Positions 52,952-62,818 of a stretch of 64,000 nucleotides of DNA are shown piece after piece; the first letter of the stretch is position 1, and each line of letters begins with the position of its first letter. The translations under genes were made by a program, and so were the position numbers. Below the pieces are notes generated by a model, which searched no databases, was not told the origin of the DNA, and was given only the letters and a program-made list of their open reading frames with translations. Source of the DNA: Lysobacteraceae bacterium (lineage in GTDB: Bacteria; Pseudomonadota; Gammaproteobacteria; Xanthomonadales; Xanthomonadaceae); NCBI GenBank assembly GCA_023954075.1, contig JAMLIV010000001.1, positions 62,001 through 126,000 on the forward strand, read 5' to 3'.

Positions 52952-53383
52952 ATGTGCCACACGCCGCGCCGCGCGTCGGCAGCGCGCGCAGCGATCCGGC
53001 AGCCTCGATCGCCGGTCGCCGCCGGTGGTTTCACCCTGCTCGAAGTGCTCGTGGCGCTGCTGCTGCTGGCGCTCGCGCTGGTCGCGATGGTGCGCCTGGC
53101 GGGTCTGGACGCACGCGCCCAGGCGCAGTTGCGCGACGGTACTTTGGCGCAGTGGGTGGCCACCAACGTCGTGGCCGATGCGCGGCTGCGCGCGCCGTTT
53201 CCCGCCGTCGGTCGCAGCAGCGGCGAGATGCGCATGGGCGGACAGCGCTGGCGCTGGACCCTGGACGTCGAACCCACGCAGGAAGTCCGCGTGCGCCGCA
53301 TGGACGTCACCGTGGTGGCCGCCGAAGGCGACGCGCGCAATGGCGTCGCGGCACGCCTCTCCGCCTTTGCGAACCAGCCCTGA
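52952..53383 (+). CDS. gspI: Type II secretion minor pseudopilin GspI
   Basis: A minor pseudopilin of about 143 residues with cleavage site AGG|FTLLEVLVALLLLALAL and Glu at position 5. The mature domain has NVVADARLRAPFPAVGRSSG and MGGQRWRWTLDVEPTQEVRV, typical of GspI. ATG 52952 is used; a GTG at 52925 overlapping gspH would add nine residues. The stop overlaps the gspJ ATG (TGATG). Confidence 0.92.
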   Translation: MCHTPRRASAARAAIRQPRSPVAAGGFTLLEVLVALLLLALALVAMVRLAGLDARAQAQLRDGTLAQWVATNVVADARLRAPFPAVGRSSGEMRMGGQRWRWTLDVEPTQEVRVRRMDVTVVAAEGDARNGVAARLSAFANQP

Positions 53384-54027
53384 TGCGGCGCGCGCCTTTC
53401 CGATCGTGCCTGCACCGTGCGGTGCCGCTCACGGCCGTCCATCGCGGCTTCAGCCTGCTGGAAATGCTGGTCGCCGTGGCGTTGTTCGCCGTGGCCTCGG
53501 CGCTGGCCTGGGGCGGGCTGCGCGCGCTGGTACAGGCGCAGGAGCAGTCGACCCAGGCCACCGCGCGCCTGGGGCGGCTGCAGTTTGCCGTCGGCCTGAT
53601 CGAGCGCGACGTGATCACCGCGGCGCGGCGCGGGGTGCGCGACGCCTATGGCGGAATGCGACCGGCGTTCGAGGGTAGCGCCCAGCGCATGGAGCTGACC
53701 CGTTACGGCCACGCCAATCCGCTGGCGCTGCCGCGCTCCGAGCTTGAACGCGTGGCCTGGATCCGGCGCGACGGCGATCTGCTGCGCCAGCGCTGGGCGG
53801 TGCTCGACCGCGCCGCCGGCACGCAGCCGATCGAGGACCGCCTGCTTGACGGGGTGGATTCGCTGGAGCTGGTGTTTCTGGATGATCGCGGCCGCGAGCA
53901 TCGCCAGTGGCCGCCGCTGAATGGCGCGTTCGGCGTCCTGCCGCGCGCGCTGCGCCTGCGGCTTGAGGTCGAAGGTTTCGGCGAGATCGAACGGGTGCTC
54001 GAACTGCCCGCGGAGCCGGCCCCGTGA
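53383..54027 (+). CDS. gspJ: Type II secretion minor pseudopilin GspJ
   Basis: A 214-residue minor pseudopilin with cleavage site HRG|FSLLEMLVAVALFAV and Glu at position 5. Family features: LGRLQFAVGLIERDVITAAR, RPAFEGSAQRMELTRYG, LERVAWIRRDGDLLRQRW and DGVDSLELVFLDDRG. It forms the pseudopilus tip with GspI and GspK. It overlaps gspI and gspK by one and four bases. Confidence 0.94.
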   Translation: MRRAPFRSCLHRAVPLTAVHRGFSLLEMLVAVALFAVASALAWGGLRALVQAQEQSTQATARLGRLQFAVGLIERDVITAARRGVRDAYGGMRPAFEGSAQRMELTRYGHANPLALPRSELERVAWIRRDGDLLRQRWAVLDRAAGTQPIEDRLLDGVDSLELVFLDDRGREHRQWPPLNGAFGVLPRALRLRLEVEGFGEIERVLELPAEPAP

Positions 54028-54947
54028 GCGCGCGGCGACAGCGCGGCGTGGCCCTGCTGGCCGCGGTGCTGGTGGTGGCGCTGGCCACGGTGCTGATCGC
54101 CGCCCTGCTGGATCGCAGCGAGGCGACGCTTGCGCGAACCCGCAACAGCCAGCGCGCGGCGCAGGGCTGGGAGCTGATGCGCGGGGTCGAAGGCTGGGCC
54201 GGCGCGGTGCTGCTGCAGGACGCCAGCGATGCTCCGGGCATCGACAGCCGCGAGGATCCCTGGGCCCAGGACATGCCGCCGATCGACCTGCCCGGCGTGC
54301 GCATCTTCGGCCGCCTGCGCGACCAGGGCGGCTGCTTCAACCTCAACAGCCTGCATCCCGGCGATGCCGACGATGCCGGTGCGATTGCGCGCTTCGAACG
54401 GCTGCTGCGCGCGCTGCGGCTTGATCCGGCCATCGCCGAACAGGTCGCCGACTGGATCGACGCCGACGCCATCCCGCGCTCGCGCGGTGCCGAGGACGCG
54501 GCCTACCTGGCGCGCCAGCCGCCGCAGCGCGCGGCCAACCAGCCCTTCGTCCACGTGTCGGAACTGCGCCTGTTGCCGGGCGTCACGCCCGAGGTCTATG
54601 CGCTGCTTGCACCGGAAGTGTGCGCGCTGCCCGCCGCCGCGCCGATCAACCTCAACTTCGCCAGTCCGGCGCTGTGGATGAGCCTGTCGGAGGCGATGAC
54701 GCCCTCCATGGCCGAGCGCCTGGCGCGCGACGGGCAGGCCAACTACGCATCGACCGACGAAGTGCAGCGCGAGCTGGCCCAGATCGGCCTGCCGCCGGTT
54801 CCGCTGGCCGGCTACGCCGTGGGAACCGAGTGGTTCATCCTGGAAGCCCAGGTCATTGCGGACGGCATTCCCTTCCTCTATTCCAGCCTGCTGCACCGGC
54901 GTCCGGGCCGCGTCGAGGTGATCGCCCGCGCCCGCGGCCGGCTGTGA
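54024..54947 (+). CDS. gspK: Type II secretion minor pseudopilin GspK
   Basis: A 307-residue tip pseudopilin. Cleavage is expected after RQRG|VALLAAVLVVALATVL; as in other GspK proteins Glu5 is absent (Ala here). FNLNSLHPG, LDPAIAEQVADWIDADAIPR and the INLNFASPALWMSLSEAM segment are characteristic. Starts at GTG 54024 overlapping the gspJ stop (GTGA). A 71-base gap follows before gspL. Confidence 0.94.
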   Translation: MSARRQRGVALLAAVLVVALATVLIAALLDRSEATLARTRNSQRAAQGWELMRGVEGWAGAVLLQDASDAPGIDSREDPWAQDMPPIDLPGVRIFGRLRDQGGCFNLNSLHPGDADDAGAIARFERLLRALRLDPAIAEQVADWIDADAIPRSRGAEDAAYLARQPPQRAANQPFVHVSELRLLPGVTPEVYALLAPEVCALPAAAPINLNFASPALWMSLSEAMTPSMAERLARDGQANYASTDEVQRELAQIGLPPVPLAGYAVGTEWFILEAQVIADGIPFLYSSLLHRRPGRVEVIARARGRL

Positions 54948-54988
54948 TGGCGGCGCGACGCCTGCAGCGCAGGTGCGGTGACTGCGGC

Positions 54989-54994
54989 TAGAAT
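54989..54994 (+). promoter_or_regulatory. TAGAAT -10-like element upstream of gspL
   Basis: TAGAAT in the context GCGGCTAGAATCGACC lies 24 bases before the gspL ATG, inside the only sizeable gap of the gsp gene run. It repeats the hexamer and flanks found before gspG. No -35 hexamer is evident. If active it would give gspLMN and the following genes a second promoter. Confidence 0.4.
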
Positions 54995-55018
54995 CGACCG
55001 GATTGCATCGAGCCTGCC

Positions 55019-56197
55019 ATGCCCCATCGCCACCTGATCCGAATCCTCGACGATGAACGCGCCCAGTGGCTGGCGCTGGATCGCGCCGGGCGGGTTCTGG
55101 CGGGGCCGACGCCGGGATTCCCGCCGCACGCGCCGCAGGGCGATACCGTGGTGCTCGTGCCCAGCGCCGAGGTGCTCCTGCTGGAGGCACCGCGCATCGC
55201 GCGCCAGCGCCGCCAGCTCGAGCGCGGCCTGCCGTTCGCCATCGAGGATCAGCTCGGCGAGCCGGTCGAACAGTGCCATGTGGCCGCGTTCGACGACGGT
55301 CGGCCCGAGACCGTGCTGGCGCTTGCCGCCGCGCGCGCGCGCATGGAGGCGTGGCTGGCGCTGCTTTCCCGCCACGGCGTGCGGGCCGACTGTCTCGTCC
55401 CCGAAAGCCTGCTGCTGCCGCAGGGCACCGGTCCCGTGCTGCTGCTCGACGGTGACTGCGCGACGCTGCGCCACGCGCGCGGTGGCGTGCTGGCCGGGAG
55501 GGTGGAAGAGGTCGCGGGCTGGCTGGCGCTGCTCGCGGACTCCGGCGCGACCGCACCCTTGCAGATTCTGGGCCGCAGCGTCGATGCCTCGATCTCGTGG
55601 CCGGCGGGGATCGAGCACACGGCGGTCGATGTGCCGGTCTGGCTGGCAACGCGCCTGGCGACGCTGGACCTTGACCAGAGCAATCTCTTGGCCGGTGACT
55701 ATCGTCCGCAGGATGCGCGCGCGAACCCCGGTCGCGGCTGGGCCTGGGCGGCGATCCTGGTGGCTGCCGGCGTGCTGCTGGGCATGACCTCGATGGCGGT
55801 CGAACGCTGGCAGCTCGACCGCCTCCATGCCAGCCAGCGCGCGCAGATGGAAGCCCTCCTGCGCGAGGCATTGCCTGACGTGCAGCGCGTGGTCGATCCA
55901 CGCGCGCAGGTGGCCGCAGAGCTTGCGCGTCGCGGCGGCGCAGCGCGCGGCGAGGGCGTCCTGGGCCTCCTGGCGCGCAGCGCGCCGCTGCTCTCGGGCA
56001 GCGGCCGCTACACCCTGGACGGGTTGGAATACCGCGCCGGCACGCTCGATCTCACCCTGCGCGGCGGCGACGTGGCCACGCTCGACGAACTGCGCGAGCG
56101 CATGGCCTCCCTCGGCCTTGCCGCCGAGCTGACCGCGATGACGCCGGGCAGCAGCGGAGTCGAGGGCAAGCTGCGCGTCCGCGAGGGCGGCCGATGA
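55019..56197 (+). CDS. gspL: Type II secretion protein GspL
   Basis: A 392-residue inner-membrane platform protein. The cytoplasmic part has an actin-like fold (LIRILDDERAQWLALDRAGR, DTVVLVPSAEVLLLEAPRIA, RQLERGLPFAIEDQLGEPVE). One membrane helix is at about residues 240-260 (WAWAAILVAAGVLLGMTSMA). The periplasmic ferredoxin-like domain follows (GRYTLDGLEYRAGTLDLTLR). It binds the secretion ATPase GspE, which is not encoded here. Overlaps gspM by four bases. Confidence 0.93.
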   Translation: MPHRHLIRILDDERAQWLALDRAGRVLAGPTPGFPPHAPQGDTVVLVPSAEVLLLEAPRIARQRRQLERGLPFAIEDQLGEPVEQCHVAAFDDGRPETVLALAAARARMEAWLALLSRHGVRADCLVPESLLLPQGTGPVLLLDGDCATLRHARGGVLAGRVEEVAGWLALLADSGATAPLQILGRSVDASISWPAGIEHTAVDVPVWLATRLATLDLDQSNLLAGDYRPQDARANPGRGWAWAAILVAAGVLLGMTSMAVERWQLDRLHASQRAQMEALLREALPDVQRVVDPRAQVAAELARRGGAARGEGVLGLLARSAPLLSGSGRYTLDGLEYRAGTLDLTLRGGDVATLDELRERMASLGLAAELTAMTPGSSGVEGKLRVREGGR

Positions 56198-56679
56198 ACG
56201 CGCTGCGGCAGTTCTGGGAAGGCCTTGCGACGCGCGACCGCCGCGTCCTTGCGATGGGTGCCGGCGCGCTCCTCCTCATCGCGCTGTGGCTGCTGGCGTG
56301 GGAGCCGCTGCGCGAGGCGCGTGATGCGGCGCGCTTGCGCACCACGGCGGCCGCCAATGATCTGGCTTACCTGCGCGCCGTGGTGCCGCAGCTGCGTGAT
56401 GCCACCGCTACCCCCGCGCGCGACGGGCGTTCCCTGCTGGCGCTGGTGGATGCCACCGCGCGCGCTTCGGGCGTCGGTGAGGCGCTGCTGCGCGTGGAGC
56501 CGGTCAGCGCCGCGCAGGTGCGGGTCTATTTCGAAGGCGCGGGATTTGATGCCCTGGTCGACTGGCTGGCTGCGCTGCAGGCCGGGCAGAGGATTTCGAT
56601 CAGCGATTTCAGCGCCACGCGCAGCACCGGCGTCGGGCGCGTCGATGCGCGGGTCGTGCTTGAACGCCCAGGAGGTTGA
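56194..56679 (+). CDS. gspM: Type II secretion protein GspM
   Basis: A 161-residue bitopic inner-membrane protein: a short cytoplasmic N-terminus (FWEGLATRDRRVLAMGAG), one membrane helix (LLLIALWLLAWEPL, about residues 26-42) and a periplasmic ferredoxin-like domain (ASGVGEALLRVEPVSAAQVR, FDALVDWLAALQ). Partner of GspL. Short but normal for the family. Confidence 0.92.
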   Translation: MNALRQFWEGLATRDRRVLAMGAGALLLIALWLLAWEPLREARDAARLRTTAAANDLAYLRAVVPQLRDATATPARDGRSLLALVDATARASGVGEALLRVEPVSAAQVRVYFEGAGFDALVDWLAALQAGQRISISDFSATRSTGVGRVDARVVLERPGG

Positions 56680-56681
56680 GG

Positions 56682-57439
56682 ATGAAGCGTCTGTTCTGGC
56701 TGTTGGTGTTGGCGATCGTCGTGCTGGCGATCGTGGCGGCGACTTTCCCCGCGAAGCTGGCCGTGCGCCTGCTGCCGTCGTCCAGGCTGCCGGTGCAGCT
56801 GGAAGAGGTCGCCGGCACGGTCTGGTCGGGCCGCGCCGAGCGTGTGCTGCGCAATGGCGCGGACCTGGGGCGGCTGCAATGGACCGTGCATCCTGCGGGT
56901 CTGCTGCGCGGGCAGATCGATGCCGACCTGGCGCTCCAGGGGCAGGCGCTCGATGGCACCGGCCGCGTGGTCGCCGCGCGCGACGGCAGCGTGCGCATCG
57001 CAGGGGCGAAGGTGCGGTTCCCGGCGGCGCGCATGGAGCGGCTGCTGGATGTCCCGGCCCTGACCCTGGTCGGCAATGTCGATCTCGTGATCGAAGACCT
57101 GGAGCTTCGCGGTCGGGTGCCGGTGGCGCTCACCGGGCAGGCGACCTGGCGCGACGCCGGCGTGAGCGGAGGCGAGCAGGCCACGTTCGGAACCCTGCAG
57201 GCCCGCTTCGGCGCGCTCGACGGCGGCGGCTTCGGCGGCACCCTGGGTGATCAGGGCGATGGCCCGCTGGCGCTGGACGGCTCGTTCCGCACCACCCTCA
57301 TGGGCTTCGAGGCCCGGGCCACGCTGCGCGCGCGCGACGACGATCCGCAGGTGCAGCGCGCCTTGCGGCATATCGGCCAGATGCAGCCCGACGGCAGCGT
57401 GGTGTACGAGGTGAAGGGCGGGCTGGCAGGGAAGGGATC

Positions 57440-57443
<4 letters not shown>
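56682..57443 (+). CDS. gspN: Type II secretion protein GspN
   Basis: A 253-residue inner-membrane-anchored protein: N-terminal helix (LFWLLVLAIVVLAIVAATFP) then a periplasmic beta-rich domain with the GspN pattern VQLEEVAGTVWSGRAERVLR, LGRLQWTVHPAGLLRGQIDA and ALDGSFRTTLMGFEARATLR. GspN is present in Xanthomonas-type systems and dispensable in others. ATG 56682 with AGGAGG upstream is preferred over a TTG two codons before. It overlaps the next gene by four bases. Confidence 0.9.
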
Positions 57444-58235
<792 letters not shown>

Positions 58236-58243
<8 letters not shown>

Positions 58244-58832
58244 ACTTCCCGACATCCTCGCCCGCCGCACCCTGGATTACGGCGGGCGCTTCCAGATCGA
58301 GCGCGTCGACCTGCGCTTTTCCAACAATGCCGAGCGCACCTTCGAGCGCATGGTGCCGCGCGGCCAGGGCGCGGTGGTGGTGGCCGCGATGCGCGATCGC
58401 GGCACGCTGCTGCTGGTGCGTGAATACGCCTGCGCCGTGCACCGCTACGAGCTCGGGCTGGTGAAGGGGCGCATCGATCCGGGCGAGTCCCTGGAAGTGG
58501 CGGCGGTGCGCGAGCTGAAAGAGGAGGCCGGATTCGGCGCGCGCCGCCTCACCGTCCTGCGCGAGATGACCCTGGTTCCGGCCTACATGCCCTACCACAG
58601 CTGGCTGGTGCTGGCCGAGGACCTCTATCCCGAGCGCCTGCCCGGCGATGAGCCCGAGGAGCTGGAAGTGGTGCCGTGGAAGCTGGACGAGCTCGACCGG
58701 CTGATGCTGCGCGAGGACTGCTCGGACGGCCGCTCGCTGGCCGCCGCCTTCATCGTGCGCGAATACCTGCACCAGCGCGACGCCGGCAGCCTGCCCGCGG
58801 ATGCCCCGCGTGCGATGGCCGTGCCGACATGA
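58236..58832 (+). CDS. nudE: ADP compounds hydrolase NudE
   Basis: A 198-residue NUDIX enzyme acting on ADP-ribose, NADH and Ap3A in E. coli. Nudix box GESLEVAAVRELKEEAGFGA (about residues 82-101), preceded by LVREYACAVHRYELGLVKGR and followed by TLVPAYMPYHSWLVLAEDLY, the NudE-specific segment. In E. coli nudE is also near cysQ-type functions; here it overlaps cysQ by four bases. Confidence 0.93.
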
Positions 58833-59650
58833 GCCACGCGCCGATCCCGCAGGCGTGGCAGGCCGCACTCGTCGCCATCGCGCGCGAGGCCGGCAGCGCG
58901 ATCCTCGCGGTTTACGGCACCGACTTCCCGGTTCAGGCCAAGAGCGACCGTTCGCCGCTCACCGCCGCCGATCTTGCCGCCCATCGCGTGATCGCCGAGC
59001 GCCTGGCCGAACTGGCACCGGACCTGCCGCTGCTGTCGGAGGAGGGGGGCGATATCGACTGGGACACGCGGCGTACCTGGTCGCGCTACTGGCTGGTCGA
59101 TCCGCTCGACGGCACCCGCGAGTTCGTCAAGCGCAACGGCGAGTTCACCGTGAACATCGCGCTCATCGAGGACGGCGTGCCGGTGCTGGGCGTGGTGCAT
59201 GCGCCGGTGCTAGATTATCTGGTGCATGCGCGTCGCGGCGTGGGCTGCTGGCTGCGCGAAGCGAACGTGGATCGCGACATGGCGCTGGCAACCCGACGCC
59301 CGGCGCAGGCTCCGCTGCGCGTTGCCGCCAGCCGCTCGCACCTGGATGCGCGCACCGCGCGCGCGCTCGATGCGATCGGTGAGCATGCGCGCATGGGCCT
59401 GGGGTCTTCGCTCAAGTTCTGCCGCATCGCGGAAGGCTGCGCCGACGTCTATCCCCGCTTCGGGCCGACCTCGGAGTGGGACACCGCTGCCGGCCAGTGC
59501 GTGCTGGAAGCGGCGGGCGGCGCGGTGCTGGGGCTCGATGGCCAGCCGCTGCGCTACAACCGCGGCCCCTCGCTGCTCAATCCGGACTTCATCGCGCTGG
59601 GCGATGCCGACCTGCCCTGGAAGGCGTGGATCGATGGCCTCGATGGATGA
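58829..59650 (+). CDS. cysQ: 3'(2'),5'-bisphosphate nucleotidase CysQ
   Basis: A 273-residue inositol-phosphatase-fold enzyme that removes the 3'-phosphate of phosphoadenosine phosphate (PAP), a by-product of sulfate assimilation. Lithium-type motif LLSEEGGDIDWDTR and YWLVDPLDGTREFVKRNGEF form the metal site; GPTSEWDTAAGQCVLEAAGG is the second motif. GSSLKFCRIAEGCADVYPRF is typical of CysQ. Overlaps nudE (ATGA) and mazG. Confidence 0.95.
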   Translation: MSHAPIPQAWQAALVAIAREAGSAILAVYGTDFPVQAKSDRSPLTAADLAAHRVIAERLAELAPDLPLLSEEGGDIDWDTRRTWSRYWLVDPLDGTREFVKRNGEFTVNIALIEDGVPVLGVVHAPVLDYLVHARRGVGCWLREANVDRDMALATRRPAQAPLRVAASRSHLDARTARALDAIGEHARMGLGSSLKFCRIAEGCADVYPRFGPTSEWDTAAGQCVLEAAGGAVLGLDGQPLRYNRGPSLLNPDFIALGDADLPWKAWIDGLDG

Positions 59651-60440
59651 ACTGCTGGCCATCATGGCCCGCCTGCGCGATCCCGCCCGCGGCTGCCCGT
59701 GGGACCGGGCGCAGGATTTTTCCTCCATCGCGCCCTATACCATCGAGGAAGCCTACGAGGTCGCCGACGCCATCGCCCGCGACGACCGCGCCGCGCTCAA
59801 GGATGAGCTGGGCGACCTGCTGTTCCAGGTGATCTTCCACGCGCAGATGGCCAGCGAAGAGGGCGCGTTCGATTTCGACGACGTGGCGCGCGGCCTGCGC
59901 GACAAGCTGGTCCGCCGCCATCCGCACGTCTTTGGCGATGCGGATGCGAACGACGCCGAGACAGTGGCCGCGAACTGGGAGGCGATCAAGCGCGAGGAGC
60001 GGCGCGCCACCGATGACGATCCGAGCGCGCTCGCGGGCGTGGCGGCGGGATTGCCCGAGTGGCTGCGCGCCCTGAAGCTGCAAAAGCGCGCCGCGCGAAC
60101 CGGCTACGACTGGCCCGATGTCGCGCCGGTGCTGGACAAGCTGCGCGAGGAGATCGTCGAGGTCGAGGTCGAGCTGGCGCAGGGCGCGGATCCCGTGCGG
60201 CTGGAGGACGAAATCGGCGACGTGCTGTTCGTCTGCGTCAACCTCGCGCGTCACGCCAGGGTCGATCCCGGTGCGGCGCTGCGGCAGGCCAACGCCAAGT
60301 TCGAGCGGCGCTTCCGCGCGATGGAGTCGCTTGCCGCATCGCGCGGGCTGGCCTTCGACGCCTTGGGTCTGGAGGCACAGGAAGCGCTGTGGCGCGAGGT
60401 CAAGCGCCTGCAGGCGGATGGCGGACACGCGGGCTCCTAG
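59643..60440 (+). CDS. mazG: Nucleoside triphosphate pyrophosphohydrolase MazG
   Basis: A 265-residue two-domain NTP pyrophosphatase that cleans abnormal nucleotides and affects ppGpp levels in E. coli. Domain 1: LRDPARGCPWDRAQDFSSIA and EEAYEVADAI ... ELGDLLFQVIFHAQ. Domain 2 repeats the EExxE/ExxD metal site in LREEIVEVEVELAQ and LEDEIGDVLFVCVNLARHA. ATG 59643 overlaps the cysQ stop by 8 bases; an ATG three codons earlier is possible. Last gene of the run starting at gspG. Confidence 0.95.
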   Translation: MDELLAIMARLRDPARGCPWDRAQDFSSIAPYTIEEAYEVADAIARDDRAALKDELGDLLFQVIFHAQMASEEGAFDFDDVARGLRDKLVRRHPHVFGDADANDAETVAANWEAIKREERRATDDDPSALAGVAAGLPEWLRALKLQKRAARTGYDWPDVAPVLDKLREEIVEVEVELAQGADPVRLEDEIGDVLFVCVNLARHARVDPGAALRQANAKFERRFRAMESLAASRGLAFDALGLEAQEALWREVKRLQADGGHAGS

Positions 60441-60480
60441 CGCTTCCCCGCAAGACCGGCGCGCCGGCGGCTGCGGGCGG

Positions 60481-60837
60481 TCAGGCCCGGAAGATCAGCC
60501 AGGCCGCCACGATCATCAGCGCGAAGCCGGCCAGGTGGTTCCACTTGATCGGCTCGCCCATGACCCAGACCGAGAAGCCGATGAAGACCGTCAGGGTGAT
60601 GACCTCCTGGATCGTCTTGAGCTGGGGCAGGGTGTAGACCGCGTGGCCCATGCGGTTGGCCGGCACCTGGAAGAGGTATTCGGGCAGGGCGATCAGCCAG
60701 CTGACCAGGATGACCAGCAGGATCGGCGCGCCCTTGAACTTCAGGTGCCCGTACCAGGCGAAGGTCATGAACAGATTGGAGCAGGCCAGAAGCAGGACCG
60801 GTATCAGATAGGTCCAGAGCGTCGGTGCGGCGGGCAT
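60481..60837 (-). CDS. DMT-family / DUF486 membrane protein
   Basis: A 118-residue inner-membrane protein with four helices (about residues 9-27, 39-56, 75-92, 99-116). LACSNLFMTFAWYGHLKFKG, LIALPEYLFQVPANRMGHAV and LKTIQEVITLTVFIGFSVWV are characteristic of the small DUF486 family related to drug/metabolite transporters. No substrate is known. The 158-base stretch 60838-60995 upstream contains a REP-like sequence. Confidence 0.9.
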   Translation of the reverse strand: MPAAPTLWTYLIPVLLLACSNLFMTFAWYGHLKFKGAPILLVILVSWLIALPEYLFQVPANRMGHAVYTLPQLKTIQEVITLTVFIGFSVWVMGEPIKWNHLAGFALMIVAAWLIFRA

Positions 60838-60962
60838 GGCGCGATGCGTTCCGTCAGAGTCTGTGGAATTTGCGAACGTTTCCGGACCGGGAGCCGGGGC
60901 GGATTGCGCAAGGGTGTTTTCGGAGCGTCGAGCTGGTCCGGAAACCTCCACAAGCGCCTGGT

Positions 60963-60990
60963 TTTGCGGGAGCGATCCTGCTCGCGATTC
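60963..60990. repeat. REP-like palindromic sequence
   Basis: TTTTGCGGGAGCGATCCTGC followed by TCGCGATT resembles the GTGGGAGCGG...CCGCGA repetitive extragenic palindromes of Pseudomonas and Xanthomonadales. GAGC/GCTC and flanking GCG/CGC can pair around a 6-base loop. Only one copy was noticed in the window, between two minus-strand genes. Confidence 0.4.
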
Positions 60991-60995
60991 CGCGC

Positions 60996-62378
<1,383 letters not shown>

Positions 62379-62448
62379 GACCACCACTCCGGGGAGAACC
62401 CGCTATTCTAGAGCGATTGCTCCAACGCGATGTGAACCCCGGCAATCC

Positions 62449-62676
62449 GTGAACCTGATCCTCTTCCAGCGCGATGATTGCCACCTGTGCGACCTGGCGC
62501 TGGACGTGCTCGCAAGCGCCGGCGCGCCCGACTTCGAAAGCCTCTTCATCGATGGGGACGCCGCGCTCGAGGCGCGCTACGGTGCGCGCGTTCCGGTGCT
62601 GCGCTGCGGGGACTCGGGTGTGGAGCTCGACTGGCCGTTCGATGCCGCCCGGCTGGCGCGCTTCCTCGCGCGCTGA
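62449..62676 (+). CDS. Glutaredoxin-like protein (DUF836 family)
   Basis: A 75-residue thioredoxin-fold protein starting at GTG 62449. NLILFQRDDCHLCDLALDVL carries the CxxC redox motif (Cys-His-Leu-Cys); RVPVLRCGD provides the cis-proline. Small proteins of this family are widespread and uncharacterised. It lies alone between the divergent sdaA and the repeat element, which begins 5 bases after its stop. Confidence 0.85.
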   Translation: MNLILFQRDDCHLCDLALDVLASAGAPDFESLFIDGDAALEARYGARVPVLRCGDSGVELDWPFDAARLARFLAR

Positions 62677-62681
62677 GGCAC

Positions 62682-62818
62682 CTCTGAACAAGTCGTCATC
62701 CCGGTGAAGGCCGGGTCCATGCTGCTGTTTTGGAATGGATTGGACAGGCCTTCCGCTGTCAGAAACGGCCAGCCTTGGCTGGAATGACGGTGGAGCCTTG
62801 TTCAGACCTTCCCTAAGG
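62682..62818 (+). repeat. Dispersed terminal-inverted-repeat element, copy B
   Basis: A 137-base element with inverted ends CTCTGAACAAG (62682-62692) and CTTGTTCAGA (62797-62806), plus outer GGCACC / GGTGCC. It aligns with the reverse complement of copy A (12411-12520) along its length, apart from a 27-base insertion after GAATGGATT (about 62741-62767). It fills the gap between the glutaredoxin-like gene and the TPR gene and supplies the last bases of the latter, including its stop. Confidence 0.85.
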
